DNA of 64,000 bases from Fusarium oxysporum f. sp. lycopersici 4287 (GCF_000149955.1 NC_030991.1:902943-966942); one strand, 5' to 3'. Shown: positions 52,523 through 64,000, numbered from the stretch's first letter. The notes: a model not told the origin generated them from the sequence alone. Made by a program: numbers and translations.

Positions 52523-53103
52523 AAACTAGGGCAAGGAAGGAATTTGACGACTGGCAACTTACACTTATGGTTAATGGCGATGCTATTCCTGTGGTTCCTC
52601 TCTAGTTGCGGGCGCCAATCGCTGTCGAGAGACACGTTAACTAGAGTTTGGGGGTGATGAGCACGGCAAATGGGTCTGGTTTGCTTTGTTGAAATAAGAA
52701 GATCAAGTTGCTTAGTGCTTCTTAAAAGTGCAGTAGGGGATCCACTGTCTATCCACCGCCTTTGTCGCCTCACACTTGTGATGTCCAACATGCTTCCCCA
52801 GCAACCCCAGCAGATTGGCCAACTTGGGCCGCATGAGTCATCTCCACATAGAGGGGTTCGCTGACCTACAAACTAAGTGGAGAAGAGTGCGTGCGTCATC
52901 GGATGCAAAAAGTATCCGCGCGGATATGAAAATAGCTCTGTAGCTGAGTAATACATCCGTAATTTGTTATCAGAGCCATTATGATGCGAGATTTGCATTG
53001 CAACCCCGCATCTCTTCTATCTCGGTCGACGAGATTGAATTGAGAGCAGTCTAGCCGGATCTATCATTCCCCCCCAGAGTCAACTCGGCACGAATTTCAC
53101 GCC
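52523..53103. other. Intergenic between MBL gene and Zn2Cys6 gene
   Basis: No gene. Contains the palindrome at 52913-52926. Confidence 0.5.
52913..52926. promoter_or_regulatory. Palindrome TATCCGCGCGGATA, candidate Zn2Cys6 binding site
   Basis: Perfect 14-bp palindrome with an everted CCG-N2-CGG core, the triplet type bound by Zn2Cys6 dimers. Sits 178 nt upstream of the Zn2Cys6 ATG, fitting autoregulation. Confidence 0.4.
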
Positions 53104-55485
53104 ATGGAAGGGAGTGACAGGAGCAAAAAGCGAATCGCAAATGTGAGTACCATTATTTCTCAGACGATATGATAATTATGCCATGGTCTGAGCGCTAAGC
53201 TTGGAAGTAGGCATGTCTACGGTGTCAGAGACGAAAGATTCGATGTGATGGAGAAGTTCCCGCTTGCACACCTTGCATAGAGCAGAATATGCAGTGTGAC
53301 TATGCAGAGCGAAGAAGACGCGGGCCAGGGAAGAGGTAAGAGACAGTATAGTATCGTGCCCAGATATTCGACCAGCTGAATGACTTTGGCAGCAAGCAAT
53401 ACATCCATATGCTGGAAGAGCGGCTGAGCAAGGTAGAGTCGTCGCTTGAAAAATCGGCTAGCGCTCAGCCCTCGGAAGAATGGACAGCGATCTCTCGACC
53501 ACCCGACGTGGATACCAGAGGCCACTTCGATAAAACTGGGAAACACTCGGCAAGCGTTCCAGGAGGCATATCGACTGGCCCGCAAGGTGAAGCTACTATA
53601 GTTCTCGGGGCATCTTCCTCTATCATCTCGACCGCAAGCACACAACGCACTTCCCAAGCAGTTTTGGAAAACCTAGAGGCACCAACTGGTAATTTGGAGT
53701 CCTTGGATATCACAAATGACATAGAGTCCCATGTCTCATACACCGAAGAGTCCCAGCGCCCCTCAGTGTCGCTCCCAAAACTGCCAGGAAGTCAATCTGA
53801 TGTGAATTTGTTTCGGTCTCAATTGGACCCAAGTGGATTCCGAAGACAGGTCTTCGCCTCTGTGCAGTCCCAATTTCTCCTCCGACATTTTATTACAAAC
53901 GCATTGGACGACATCAACGACTTGTACCCGGTCTTTACCGTGGAATCTCTTTCGGAACTTCTCCAGCAACAGTTTCTTGCCGGCCCAAGAAACTGCGACG
54001 ATAGCCCGTCGAGATGGGCTACCACAAATGCTCTTATTGCCACAGCAATCCAGTGGAAGATAGAGCACGGTGCACATGACCAGTTAATTCTAATTGCTTG
54101 GGGTTATTTTAAAAACGCATTCGCTATCTTCCCGGAGCTTCTCATCAGAGGCAACGATATCTCAACTTGTCAAGCACTACTTCTTATGGGTGTTTTCATG
54201 CATGGAACTGCGGATGCCCGGACTACTTCTAGTATAACCGCGTCGCTCGCGCGAGCGCTACAGGCTGTCGGTCTACACACCAGAAGGTGGTATGAGAAAC
54301 TAGATCGTACAACAGCTGAGCAGCATAGGAGAGTGTTTTGGATTGCTTATTGTACTGACAGCGACCAAATGATGAAACAAGGATTACCATCCACATTCGG
54401 CAACGAGGTAGACTTGAAGCTCCCTGACTATGGCCCACCCGACGGTCTCAGCGATTACACCCTACCAGGCACGCAAGACAAGATAAACGTCTTGCGATGC
54501 ATGGCAGGACTTGCCATGATCCAGTCGCGCACTTCCACCGAGCTCTACTCCCAGCGGGCCCTGAAAATGAACAACACGCAGCTCTATAGGGCGGTAGCGG
54601 AGCTGAACCACCAGCTTGACATGTGGAAGATGGACCTGCCCCCGGATATCCGGCCGACTTATGATAGTTACTCAAGTAGTTCACAGCTGGAAATGCCACT
54701 TCTTTTGCTGACCATTATTTATTACACCACAGCTGGGAGAATCAACATGGCAATAAATCGTCTCGGGCACTCAAATGACGACACGGTCAAATTGCAGGCA
54801 CAGGTCCCAATCGCTGCAGCCCGGGCGACTCTCCGGCTTATCCAGAAAATGGCACCGCCACCATTCAGCCTCTCCTGGTAAGGATATCTCTTCAGGTTGG
54901 AAATCTTTCACGCTAACAAGAAGGATAGGCAAATAATGTACCATGCTGTGTATGCAGTTATCACGCTTTTCACGTCGATCCTTCAAAGCCCGTCCGGCTC
55001 TGAAGTACACTTGGATTTATCACTAATTACCGGCTTTGTGAGGGCTGTCGAAAAGCATCGGGTCCACCATGGCTGCGACCTTGGGAATTTGTTATCTGGA
55101 TGCACGAGAATCGAAGAGGCGGCACGAGACGTCGTAAATTCACGTGGAGCCACGTCTGAAGACCAGTACTTGTCAACTGATACATCTCCGGAGCGACTGA
55201 CGGAGGGGAAGTATCTGGTGAGCAAACATTGTAACTTCTATCCTACCGAACCCAAGGCTTACATCAAATAACTTGTAGCTTACATGTCAAAGATTGTGCG
55301 GCTCAGTGGATCATATGCAAATTGTCCACGGGTTAATGGGCAACATTCCTACCCTATGTTCAGAGGCAGTGGAGGTTTTCGCGGAAGTTCTTAGAATAGA
55401 TCGTGGATGGACGCATACATATGGTCTGTTTGTCCCAGAGAGCTTGAAAGCTGAGAACTTTAACTTTAGATTTGGGCCTCCGTAA
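53104..55485 (+). CDS. Zn2Cys6 transcription factor with fungal-TF domain
   Basis: Five exons: 53104-53142, 53211-53335, 53393-54877, 54929-55217, 55279-55485; all joins are GT-AG and in frame. Exon 2 encodes the zinc cluster 'CLRCQRRKIRCDGEVPAC' then 'TPCIEQNMQC', spacing CX2CX6CX6CX2CX6C. Next a basic linker 'ERRRRGPGK' and coiled coil 'MLEERLSKVESSLEKS'. The middle-homology region (Fungal_trans) runs in exon 3: 'FRRQVFASVQSQFLLRHFI', 'QALLLMGVFMHGTADARTTS', 'ARALQAVGLHTRRWYEKLD', 'AEQHRRVFWIAYCTDSDQM'. Binds CGG/CCG triplets as a dimer in the nucleus. Likely target: itself and the adjoining MBL gene, possibly the dehydrogenase at 57.2-58.7 kb; inferred from position only. Intact. Confidence 0.9.
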
Positions 55486-55608
55486 TGCAGATACAATGAA
55501 GATGTGTTTGGGGTTTGGTAGAGCAGAGGCTGTTTACTGGGATCAGCCAATGTTGACTAACTAGTCTTGGATGAACACGTGTAAGGAATAATAAGTCAAT
55601 ATCGGCTA

Positions 55609-56059
55609 ACGTACATGATAAGCGAGTGGACCAGACAAGTGAGTGGACCAACTACACTGTATACCTTAAATGCTAAACTTGAAATTTTTTAAAATATGCC
55701 ATTTAGGTCTAAAATATAAGTGAGGATAGCTTTTGAATATTTAACTTAAAATCGTCTATATAAATATTTTTTTAGGATTTTTTAAAAATTTATCTAGCTC
55801 ATAAAACTTAAAAGTCTTAAAAAAGACAGTGCGAATAAGATATTCCTTAATTACTTCATAAGTAAATTTTATCTATTTTTAAAAAGCTTAACTAGATAAA
55901 GTATATTATAGATTTAATATATTATATAAGTATTAGCTTTTATTAAGTTAAGTTCGATTTTTAATAGCTTATTAAAGATACTAGATCTTAAGGTGTAAAT
56001 GCTAAAGAAATTATTTTTAGTCCACTTACTTTTCTGGTCCACTCGCTTATCATGTACGT
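55609..56059. mobile_element. 451-bp MITE with TA target duplication
   Basis: Terminal inverted repeats: ACGTACATGATAAGCGAGTG at 55609 and its exact complement ending at 56059, extending with few changes over about 35 bp (GGACCAGA...GTGGAC). TA duplication at 55607-55608 and 56060-56061. The interior (55680-55990) is extremely A+T-rich, consistent with RIP. Same end type as the fragment at 14367-14386, so it is probably a non-autonomous derivative of that pogo family. Confidence 0.9.
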
Positions 56060-56061
56060 TA

Positions 56062-57229
56062 ATAGGAAACCGGGGAAGTTCAATAGGCCTGCAGGGCGGA
56101 GCTGGGCGGAGCGACGGTCTTGGAGCCAGAGTCGAAACTTTTGCCCTTTCTTCAAAGTGATCATTTTGAAGATTAAAGTCGCTGCTTATTTTGAGCCTCA
56201 TGCATTTTAAAGCTAAGTTGACGCTGTTGTTAATGAATTGTTTGACAATTGCCGCTTCTCACACCAAAACTTGGCCAATTCAGTTTCCATTTGGTTCGGG
56301 GCTCTCCCCGGGTTTTCGCCCCAAACTAGCCGGAATAAGAGGCGGAAAGCGTGCCTCGTAGGTTGGGTGCGTCCTTTACCCCTCGCGTAGACGGTAACAA
56401 TTTGCATCCGCTTTTAGTGGATTCTAATTTATAATTATTATTGGACATTGCCGGCTTCCGTCTAACGGATACATATTACATCCGCTCAATGTAAGCTACG
56501 GACTTTGGCTAATCGCCTTGACGGCGCCCATTTTACGTTTAGGCAGCTCCGCAAGATACCGCAAAGTTGTGCCTATTACGGCTGCTCCGCTATGCAGTAA
56601 TTTGCAATAGTCTAGCGCTGCGTCCAAGGAGGAAAATGGGTGCTGAAGAAGTGTCAGATACGAGGGTGGTAAGCCAGGATGAATGATGATTTCAAGATAG
56701 GTAAAAACACATCATTGACTGATTCATCACTCTCTCCTCATCTTTGTCATTTCTCGTCATTCCTCGTCCTCATTATATTCGACGAGACGAGGCTGTGCTA
56801 CGAGACCTGCCGAACCTGCAACAGATCTGTAACACCACTCTAACTCTTGTAGTGCACTCGTGGGATAACCTGGGTAGGGGCATATGCAATGAGAAGGGTA
56901 AAGGTTTAAGGATTAGTCTAGAACGAGTTAATCAGATACTTTTACCTAGCATATTTAAATATCGTTGTATAACTTGGACCTGATCGTAGACATGTCGGAG
57001 AGTATTGGCCATTATAGATAAGATATTCCGCATAATAGCACGAAGCACCTTAATTTATTAGCAATGTTCTTATTAGAATACAATTCTCCTTTATCTGTTT
57101 CAGTTAATGCAGCTTCACCATTCTACAGTGATATGTTACGTTCTAGAGTCGCATAGCTCAAGTGCCCCCTCCCCTGATATAAAAAGAAAGAAAAGGAAAA
57201 GAAGAGAAATATGCCAGCGATGATAGATA
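56062..57229. other. Intergenic, no gene seen
   Basis: Short frames (56213-56407, 56744-56983) are unsupported. Purine-rich tract at 57180-57210 just past the dehydrogenase stop. Confidence 0.5.
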
Positions 57230-58655
57230 TCACAGGCTTCCGCTGATTTGAAGACCGGGAACTTTAGCCGCCAGCTCCCCACTAACCTCCCCCCAAACCA
57301 TCGATTGAGCCCTCCTGCCGGCCGGACTGGTTATGTTGGGGATTGACTGCCTGGATACATTTTTGATCAGAAAAATACAGACGCTTCGACGGGAGCGGGC
57401 TAGTATCCGCTGGGGGCACTTACATGCGGAATTCCTCGTCTGTCAGGTAGAAGCGAATGAATTTTCCCTGGAAAGCAAGGCGCGGTCAGTTCAGTGGCTC
57501 TTGAAAACCCAATAACGTACGAAAGAGTTGATTGAGCTTATGGGTTGAGCACTCACATGTTTCTCGGGCGGTGCCAACGCCGCAGCTATTATGTACCTCG
57601 CGCCGATCTCGGGCGACTTTCCAATAATGCTCATGACCACAGGGATCGCCATTCTAGCAACGAGAGATCGCTTCTTTAGGGCTCGTGAGAGGTCCGTATT
57701 GCAAATTCCTGGACAAACGCTCTTAACAATGACTTGCGGTCTGGCGTGGCGGGCATTGTCAACTTCCGGAAAAATAATGACCTCCAGCGGAGGGAAGAAG
57801 GTAGGTGACTTACTCTCCCTTTGCATCAACAGCTAGCTTGCAGATTTCCTCAAATACGTACATCAACAGCAGCTTACTCGTAGCATACATAGCGTCCGGG
57901 ACACCAGTGGAAGGCCAGTTTGACGCGTCTTTGTAGTGCAAGAGAATGCCTCCGTCACGTTTCTCCCACTCGGGCCACTCGGAAATATCTGGCGTTAGAT
58001 GCCGGCCTGAACTTACGAAGACGAGATTTGCCGGCGTCTGTCGGTTTTGTCGTCCCGCTTTCATCCACTTTAGGAGGAGAATGGCAAGGAGGGCGGTAGA
58101 AAGTGTGTTTGCTTGAATTGTTTCTTCCCTAAGCAAATGGCAGGCGTTAGCAAGATTCCAGCGCGGTAGATAGTACATGTCATTTGATGTCTAAATTGCA
58201 GACACCGGGAGTGTACAATGAAACCCCAGCTGATATAAAAGACGCGCAATAACCACGTACCAGCCATCAGGACTCATAATAAACTCGGAATTAAACGTCC
58301 CGGCATTGAGTATCACAACATCAATACTGGTCGTTCGCCGCACAAGCTTTTCAACAAAGGAAATGCATGACGAATAACAGGTTAAATCCAACTCCATGGT
58401 CTCGATCACGACTCGTTCCCTCCCGGCAGCCCGTGCAGCAGTCTCGATCTGCTGCCTGGCTGTTTCGGCTCTAGGTTTATTCCGGTAGGTGATGATAACT
58501 TTAGCAGCTCCGAGGGTGGCAAAGTGTTTCGCGGTAGCGAGACCGAGGCCACCCGTCCCGCCGGTGACGAGGACAGTTTGACCGTCGAAGGTGTCGCGCG
58601 GAGGCAGTGGCTCGGGGCTCCACTTCGCCCTGATTTCGCGGAGGAGATCTGCCAT
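57230..58655 (-). CDS. Short-chain dehydrogenase/reductase
   Basis: Five exons on the minus strand: 58261-58655, 57816-58128, 57557-57740, 57424-57467, 57230-57350; introns GT-AG and in frame. Start ATG 58655 ('MADLLREIRAKWSPEPLPPR'); the upstream TTG extension is unlikely. Rossmann NAD(P) motif 'VLVTGGTGGLGLATAKHF', 'DVVILNAGTFNSEF', 'NLVFVSSGRHLT' (catalytic Ser) and 'YATSKLLLMYVFEE' (YxxxK), then 'VKSVCPGICNTDLSRAL'. Resembles fungal retinol-dehydrogenase/WWOX-like SDRs that often act in secondary metabolism. Transcribed opposite to the Zn2Cys6 gene. Intact. Confidence 0.9.
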
Positions 58656-60081
58656 GCTAGTGGGCAGAGTCAAGGCCTGGGATGATGCGAGAGATTGTGT
58701 GGCTTTGCTGTCGGCGCACAGGGCGCTATGAGTGCTGTTGCTTTAATTGACGGCTGGTGAACAAGAAGTAGGGTCAGTATGTGTCGAAATAGTCCAGGCT
58801 GTGTGCGATGCGATGACTTTAAGATACTTGACAGCCAACGTGCGGAAATTTGTCTGCTATGGGCTTGTGTTAGTGCGGTAGGGGAGAGTAGCCTTGTTAG
58901 CAGCACGTGTAGTTGATGACAAATCTTATTCAACAGGTATTCAATACATTGTACGGATCTCGGGTTCTACGACGACTCCGAGACCCCGATATCTTTGTAT
59001 TTTCTGGGCTGATATTCATACGTATGTGTGCGCGTGGTGTAGTTCATTTGCAACGAGATCAGCGTCGAGCTCTCTCGGCTGAGACGAGGCCCTGGAATTG
59101 AGTTGGTGCTACTGTAGCCACTGTCGGGGCTGCAGGCCTATTACCGGTAACTCCGAATCCATCTATGTGCTCCGTAACAGGCTGAATAATATCGTCGCCG
59201 AACTGGCATCTGCCTCCGCCATATCAGGCAAGCCGACCACAACAAAGGTAAGAGTCGATACGCGCCAGTACAGATGAAGTTTCAGTGGCAGTGGGATGCT
59301 CCACGGCAACGCCAAGTCAACAGGCAAGGTCGAGTCTATTCTCGGCCTGCCAACGTATGTCACGACCCCGGAACCTGGTGTCGAGCCCACGGAGCTGGCT
59401 GTAATCATGCCAGATGTATTTCGGCTGGGAACTCCATCATATAAGAGCACTCACGGACGCTTCTGCGAGGAGAGTTCTGTGTGTGGTGTACTTGCCAGAC
59501 TTTTATCAACAGTGAGGAATTAGATAACTCTACCTAACTCTTCTAGTTATTGCTGACTCTATTTCATTCTACAAAAGGTAATCGACGCTACTAGCTTATT
59601 GTTCTTAGAAAATATAATGTTAAATATTAATTAGACTTTTATAAGCTTAATATGGCTAAGACCTAACACTTATATTACACGACTTTAAGAGGCGCCGGGA
59701 GAGTTTCTTTATCCTAAGAATTCCCGGTCCCCTATTGTACTGTTACTTGTTGTTGTGAACCTCTTGTAGAAGCATGCTGTTGCAGCGGACGTGGCCAGCG
59801 TTAGCATTAAGCCCATCCGGGTATCGCCAGATATAGATAACTGTTACCAGCCACATCAACAAGGTATCGAATATGTACAACGTCCACTCACGAGAAAGAG
59901 AATATCCAGTATAACCCTACATCATTATCGATCCTCCCACTTTCACTGAAAGTGGACGTTTTGCAATATTATTGGCTGGTAATCCCTGTGATAGCCCCGC
60001 ATTCCACTTTCACCTGAAAGAGGACTCTGAATAACATACCCCCAGCAAAATGTAAGCCAAAGTGGTGATCTCGTCATTTCA
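58656..60081. other. Intergenic with AT-rich and hairpin sequence
   Basis: Open frames at 59163-59450 (minus) and 59296-59523 (plus) overlap and cannot be assigned. 59570-59690 is A+T-rich. Near-palindrome CCACTTTCACTGAAAGTGG lies at about 59937-59955, with a related CCACTTTCACCTGAAAG at about 60005. Confidence 0.45.
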
Positions 60082-60539
60082 TTGGTCGACTTTGCTCCTT
60101 TTTTTCCCATCAGAGAGTTTCAACTTCAAGCTATGCAATGCCCTATACGCGGCGACGCGCGTATGTCGTGTACCCTGGCTATCGACCTGCGGAGGCATAT
60201 GAGCCCAACGAGTTACAAATCTTCATTGCCATCATCTCTTTGGAAATACCAATCACGACGTCAGAACGATCACATCATGAAGAGACCATTCGAAAGCACT
60301 CAGACTGACTATGTTGCGGCCACTGGCACATGCGAGACGACCCCATGGCTACAGCACACACGCTGGGCTGAGCTATTCCGGAATAGATCACTCGAAATCA
60401 TTGCCGCCACGGCGAAGCTACCGGCCTCGCAATGGAGTAGAAGATACCTACTTGGTCAATGGCAAGGACTTTATATCTGGAGCTCTGCCGAAACTGAAGC
60501 CCAGTTGCAGGTTATCCTTCGCGGGCTAGACTTGATGTT

Positions 60540-63500
60540 CAGCGCTGCCCTCAAATCAAACAAACCAAATCCGGGGTCATATTTGAGATATTTGATAACT
60601 CTCAAGACTGGATTTGTTGTTTGAAATATTTATTCAAATATTTCAAATATTTCAAATTTGACTCTATGCTTCCATGCTAACATCTCCAATCTCCCATTGG
60701 ACCTCGTCCCCCCCACCTATTGTCGCCCCTAGCTTCACCGCACCATGTCTGACCCAGTTCTTAAGGCATTGTAACTTCTCCAGCGTTTCCGTCGTCATCG
60801 AAAGCCTCTGCGTCGTCAGCGTTAGCCTGGCTAAGCTGAACGACCTCTCGCAATCAGTCGCCATCGCCGGTATCGCGAGTATATCGAGAGCCAATTGGCT
60901 GATCATCGGGAATTGTCCCTGGTGAGCCATCCACCACTCGATTGGATCCTCAGTCTCTTGCGGCTCTAGCCGCAGATACCGCTCAAGCTCACTTCCCATC
61001 ACCGTGGTCTTCGCTGTCCTGCTTTTAATCCATTGCTTGAACACGCTAACTTCAGTTGTCGTCCTTGGTACGCTTAAGGATGTCGATGTGTCCATGATCA
61101 TCTTCTGCTGCTCATCCACCGGCCGGTTGCAGTGGCACCAACGGTCCAAGTAGTCAGACAGTCCAATTTTGGCATCCCTCACCCACACAAGCTGCTCTTC
61201 CGACGCCCAGTTCACCTCCAGATAATTCATGCCGAGTGATGGGTGGAGGATGATGGATGCAGCGAACAACGGTGAGTCTCCAAGCTTGGTGTAGTACTCG
61301 TTTAGTTTCTGCCAGGCAGTCATGATGGACAGTCTTAAATAGTGTCGGTGATCCTTTCCCATGTCATCGATTCCTAATGATCCTGATGGCTTGCCTGATC
61401 CATCATCGCATTGTCTCGAGCCACGATCTGACAAGGGGCCTTGCCTGGACTTTCGCGGATGGACATCCGTCTCGCAATCCCTAAATCGAGCAGGAAGCTG
61501 CCGGTTACGGTCTGGTCGCCCTCGAGCCAGCTCGGCCTGCGAGTTGGTGTCCTGCCCCCCTGCCTCGTCGCCGACGAGTCGTCGGGAACGGCATGATGGA
61601 ACAGCTTCCGATCCTCTAGGTGTTCCAGCAAGTACTCCATACCCGCCATCACTTCCCAGAGCCGTCCGTTACCTCCTTCGCTGCCCCAGCCCTGCGTTCT
61701 CATAGTCTGTAGATAGAATGGCTCAAGAATAAGTTTGATTTCTGCCAACAGTCTCCAGTCATCTCCCTTCAGCATGTCGGCCTCCGGTAGCCATTTCTCC
61801 ACTTCTGGGTGGACCAAGAACGCCCTGATGTCTCCCTGCTTGACGAGCGCTCGAGAGATCATGAGACAAGTGGAGTTCCATTTCGTATCGTTATTCATTA
61901 CGACCTCTAGCTCTGCCGTCGACTCACTCGCCAAGAGGTATTCTCGTGCTTCGTCGTTCTCGCGTGAGATCCTTTTGAAGAGCTCACACCTCTGAGTGGA
62001 AGACCTGATGAATTTGACAACATTGTGGAGCTTTCCCACCGGCCCTTTCTTTCTCCAGTGTCGTAGGTCATCCTCGCGCCGGCCGAGAAGGTCAAATACC
62101 TGCGATTCGGCCTCGAAAGACTCGAAATCTTCGCCGTAGAGAAAGGCGCGAGCAACCAGGTTCAGGATATGCCCATAGCAGCGCATACGTCTGGCCCGAA
62201 CGTCCGCCAGACTCATCTTTGCGTCGAGATCTCCGTAGAAGTTCACGAGACAGCTGTCGTTTGAAGATGCGTTGTCCGAGATCACGGTTCCGACTCGGTC
62301 CTCTATCTTCCATTCTCGCACAACTTGCCCGAGCGTCACCGCAAGACTTTCTCCGCTATGACACCCGAGCTGGCGACGGAGTGCCAATAGGCGCGACTGG
62401 TGCTTGCCCTGGCGGTCAAGAAAATGAGCTGTGACTGCCATAACAGCATGCCGATTAGGCGATGTCCACAGGTCGAACCCCAGATGGATTTTAGTAAGGG
62501 CATCTGAGAGCTCCTGCTTGATCTCATCTTTCTTAGACTTGTATGTGTCATCCAGCAAACGGCCCATCGATTGCCGGCTCCATGGTATCTGGTCAGCTAG
62601 GTGAGGGTCAAGCTGCCAAGCGAGCTGCTGAAAGAATGTATCGCTGAAGAAGGAAAAAGGAACATTGGTGTTGATCAGAAGTCCCAGGCTCAGTTCTCGG
62701 ATCATCTTGACTCTAGCACGCGGCACGGCGCTGTACTGCAAGCGTCGTCGCTTAGGCCGTTCAGATTCATCGGTTGACAGATCTGGATCAGCTGCTTGAC
62801 TGCTCTCGAAAATCCTGTGAGACCTGGCGTTGGTCAATAGTGCTCAAGCTCGCGACGTCACATTCACATTCACATACTTGCGGAGATGGTCCGCTGCCGA
62901 ACTCGTAGCAGCAGCAGCGAAGAACTCAGGCTGACCCTTCGCGTCACACAAACGACAGGCCCAGTAATGACTCAAAGGACTATCGTTAGTGTCGATCTCG
63001 ACAAGAAAAAATCCATGGCGCTTGATCCAGCTCTTCCGGCCCTTCGAGCCTTTCCGGGATAAGGACTCTTCCAAAACATATCGTTTGTTCCTCCACACTG
63101 CTCGCGGAAGATCTGCAACAGTAGGGTGGTCTGGCAATGCCGACTGCGTCGTCAGCTCGAATTGACTCGCCAAATTCCTCGGTGGTCGAAGAAAAGAAAA
63201 GGCAAAGGGTGGAGGCGAAGGAAGCATGATGTCGTCGGATTCCATCGGGTTAGGCCTCGACTGGTGGGAGGAATGGTACGCGTTGAAAGGTAAACAAACT
63301 AGCATTGACGCGACTTGATGTCGCTAGGACGAGACGTAAAAGTTAAGGAGCTACTTTCTCCCCCACCAGCCTGACCGTGGTACTGGGGTAGCTCACTAAT
63401 GGAAGGCTTGATGGATGACTTTGATTGGCTGGGGTTGCTCACCAGCCAGGTTCCGGGTAAGCTGTGAAAGCGCGGTCAACGGTCTGGCAGCATGGACGCT

Positions 63501-63643
63501 AGATGGCATATTATGTATCAAATATATCAAATGTTATTTCAAATCGAGGATTTTGTATTTGTTTGATTGAAATAAAATTTTGGCATATTTGATTGATTTG
63601 TTTGGCAATTTGTTTGATTGGATTTGACCTGGGGACTGCGCTG
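60540..63643 (-). mobile_element. Complete hAT transposon, 3,104 bp, with 8-bp target duplication
   Basis: Left end CAGCGCTGCCCTCAAATCAA at 60540; right end reads, on the minus strand, CAGCGCAGTCCCCAGGTCAA from 63643. The ends are imperfect inverted repeats. Both sides carry the same 8-bp target TTGATGTT (60532-60539 and 63644-63651), an exact hAT hallmark. Subterminal TCAAATATT/ATATTTGA-type repeats fill both ends. The right 270 bp closely match the right end of the decayed hAT at 10.3-12.5 kb. Confidence 0.93.
60664..63305 (-). CDS. hAT transposase, one intron, one probable frameshift
   Basis: Exon 1 from ATG 63305 (or an internal Met near 63245), intron 62824-62877 (GTATGT...CCAG, 54 nt), then exon 2. 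The BED zinc finger spans the junction: 'YWACRLCDAKGQ' in exon 1 and 'HLRKSH', whose last His appears only after splicing. Catalytic region: 'KIHLGFDLWTSPNRHAVMAV', 'GTVISDNASSNDSCLV', 'RMRCYGHILNLVARAF'. C-terminal dimerisation region: 'PIEWWMAHQGQFPMISQLAL', 'AIPAMATDCERSFSLARLTL'. The frame must change between about 61,560 and 61,434. A lost base in the G6 run at about 61555-61560 would explain it, since both frames are open there; a missed intron is the alternative. Confidence 0.8.
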
Positions 63644-64000
63644 TTGATGTTCGACAGGGCAAGAGCTACGCTTGATCGCACGCCATATATCTCACGCTGT
63701 TGGCTAAATACATATGCTAAAGATGCTTTTTGGCCGCATGGATTTCGGGTCATACCAAGCTTTAAGAAGTATCTGGCAATATGGAAAAGATTCATCTGCT
63801 TCGTATTTCGCGCTCTGTAATACCCGTCTCGGCAGCGTAAGGAGGTATATAACTTGCGTTTGGGATCCGATGAGATTAAGATGATGCAGCATATATTATA
63901 TCTGGTCGGTCAACTGCAACTAGGAGAGGATGGCAACGTCAGTGACAGCTCAGACAGCGAGGGTGACGAATCTTATGGCCAAGACTGGCACGACGACTGC

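Larger units (their letters stand above)
60082..64000 (+). pseudogene. Accessory-genome gene split by hAT insertion; 3' end outside window
   Basis: Left piece to 60539: 'TPWLQHTRWAELFRNRSLEI', 'IAATAKLPASQWSRRYLLGQ', 'AQLQVILRGLDLMF'. Right piece from 63652: 'RARATLDRTPYISRCWLNTY', 'FWPHGFRVIPSFKKYLAIWK', 'RFICFVFRAL' then a stop (TAA, where CAA fits), and 'EVYNLRLGSDEIKMMQHILY'. The two pieces lie in one frame if the hAT element and one copy of its 8-bp duplication are removed. The style matches a multicopy Fusarium family often found next to RecQ-like helicases; domain name not certain. The N-terminal region before about 60300 is also frameshifted, so the gene was probably dying before or after the insertion. 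Confidence 0.6.

Noticed and set aside
59163..59523. Overlapping 75-95 codon frames on both strands
   Set aside because: They overlap antisense to each other, lack domains, and the plus version is preceded by a stop.
1..64000. Starship giant transposon
   Set aside because: No DUF3435 tyrosine-recombinase captain gene and no characteristic cargo edge in this window.
1..64000. CRISPR array, rRNA operon, polyketide synthase or NRPS
   Set aside because: No spaced direct-repeat arrays, rRNA-like sequence or large synthase domains were seen.

Overview
The window looks like a TE-rich, accessory-type region of a filamentous ascomycete, most likely a Fusarium (F. oxysporum-like). Reasons: genes with short GT-AG introns of about 50-130 nt; Fot/pogo transposons with TA target duplications; hAT elements with an 8-bp target duplication; Tad-like LINE fragments; nonsense codons in dead transposases and one dead gene that are mostly explained by C-to-T change (the pattern left by repeat-induced point mutation, RIP); and typical fungal families (Zn2Cys6, P450, BTB, HSP20, kinase-like). 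This is read by eye from sequence; species and chromosome cannot be fixed without searches.

Layout. 0-5 kb: edge of a BTB gene, LINE tail, a RecQ-like helicase scrap, one small hypothetical gene. 5-10 kb: an intact kinase-like gene and an intact double-chromodomain/AT-hook gene. 10-19 kb: decayed hAT and two decayed DDE transposases around an intact HSP20 gene. 19.5-21.4 kb: a complete Fot-like transposon with perfect 45-bp inverted ends. 23.7-25.3 kb: an intact gene for the kinetochore protein Dsn1/Mis13. 26-31 kb: LINE piece, N-terminal piece of an AAA-ATPase-like gene, and an unknown 592-aa gene. 34.3-37.7 kb: an intact E(z)/KMT6-type H3K27 methyltransferase. 38-42 kb: RIP-damaged coiled-coil gene, a P450 with a C-terminal frameshift, a decayed BTB gene. 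44-47 kb: a large 'ipa'-type gene with a HicA-like tail. 47-49 kb: second pogo-type transposon, nearly intact. 50-58.7 kb: metallo-beta-lactamase-fold gene with a signal peptide, Zn2Cys6 regulator, MITE, short-chain dehydrogenase. 60-64 kb: a gene cut in two by a hAT element with exact 8-bp duplication.

The most striking point is functional. Three intact genes for chromosome biology (chromodomain reader, kinetochore Dsn1, H3K27 methyltransferase) lie within 28 kb in TE-rich DNA, and a ~167-bp sequence is duplicated upstream of both DSN1 and KMT6. If these are extra copies beside core-genome genes, the region could encode its own chromatin-and-segregation toolkit for an accessory chromosome. 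If they are the only copies, the region is a TE-invaded core locus. The sequence alone cannot decide; a genome-wide paralog search would.
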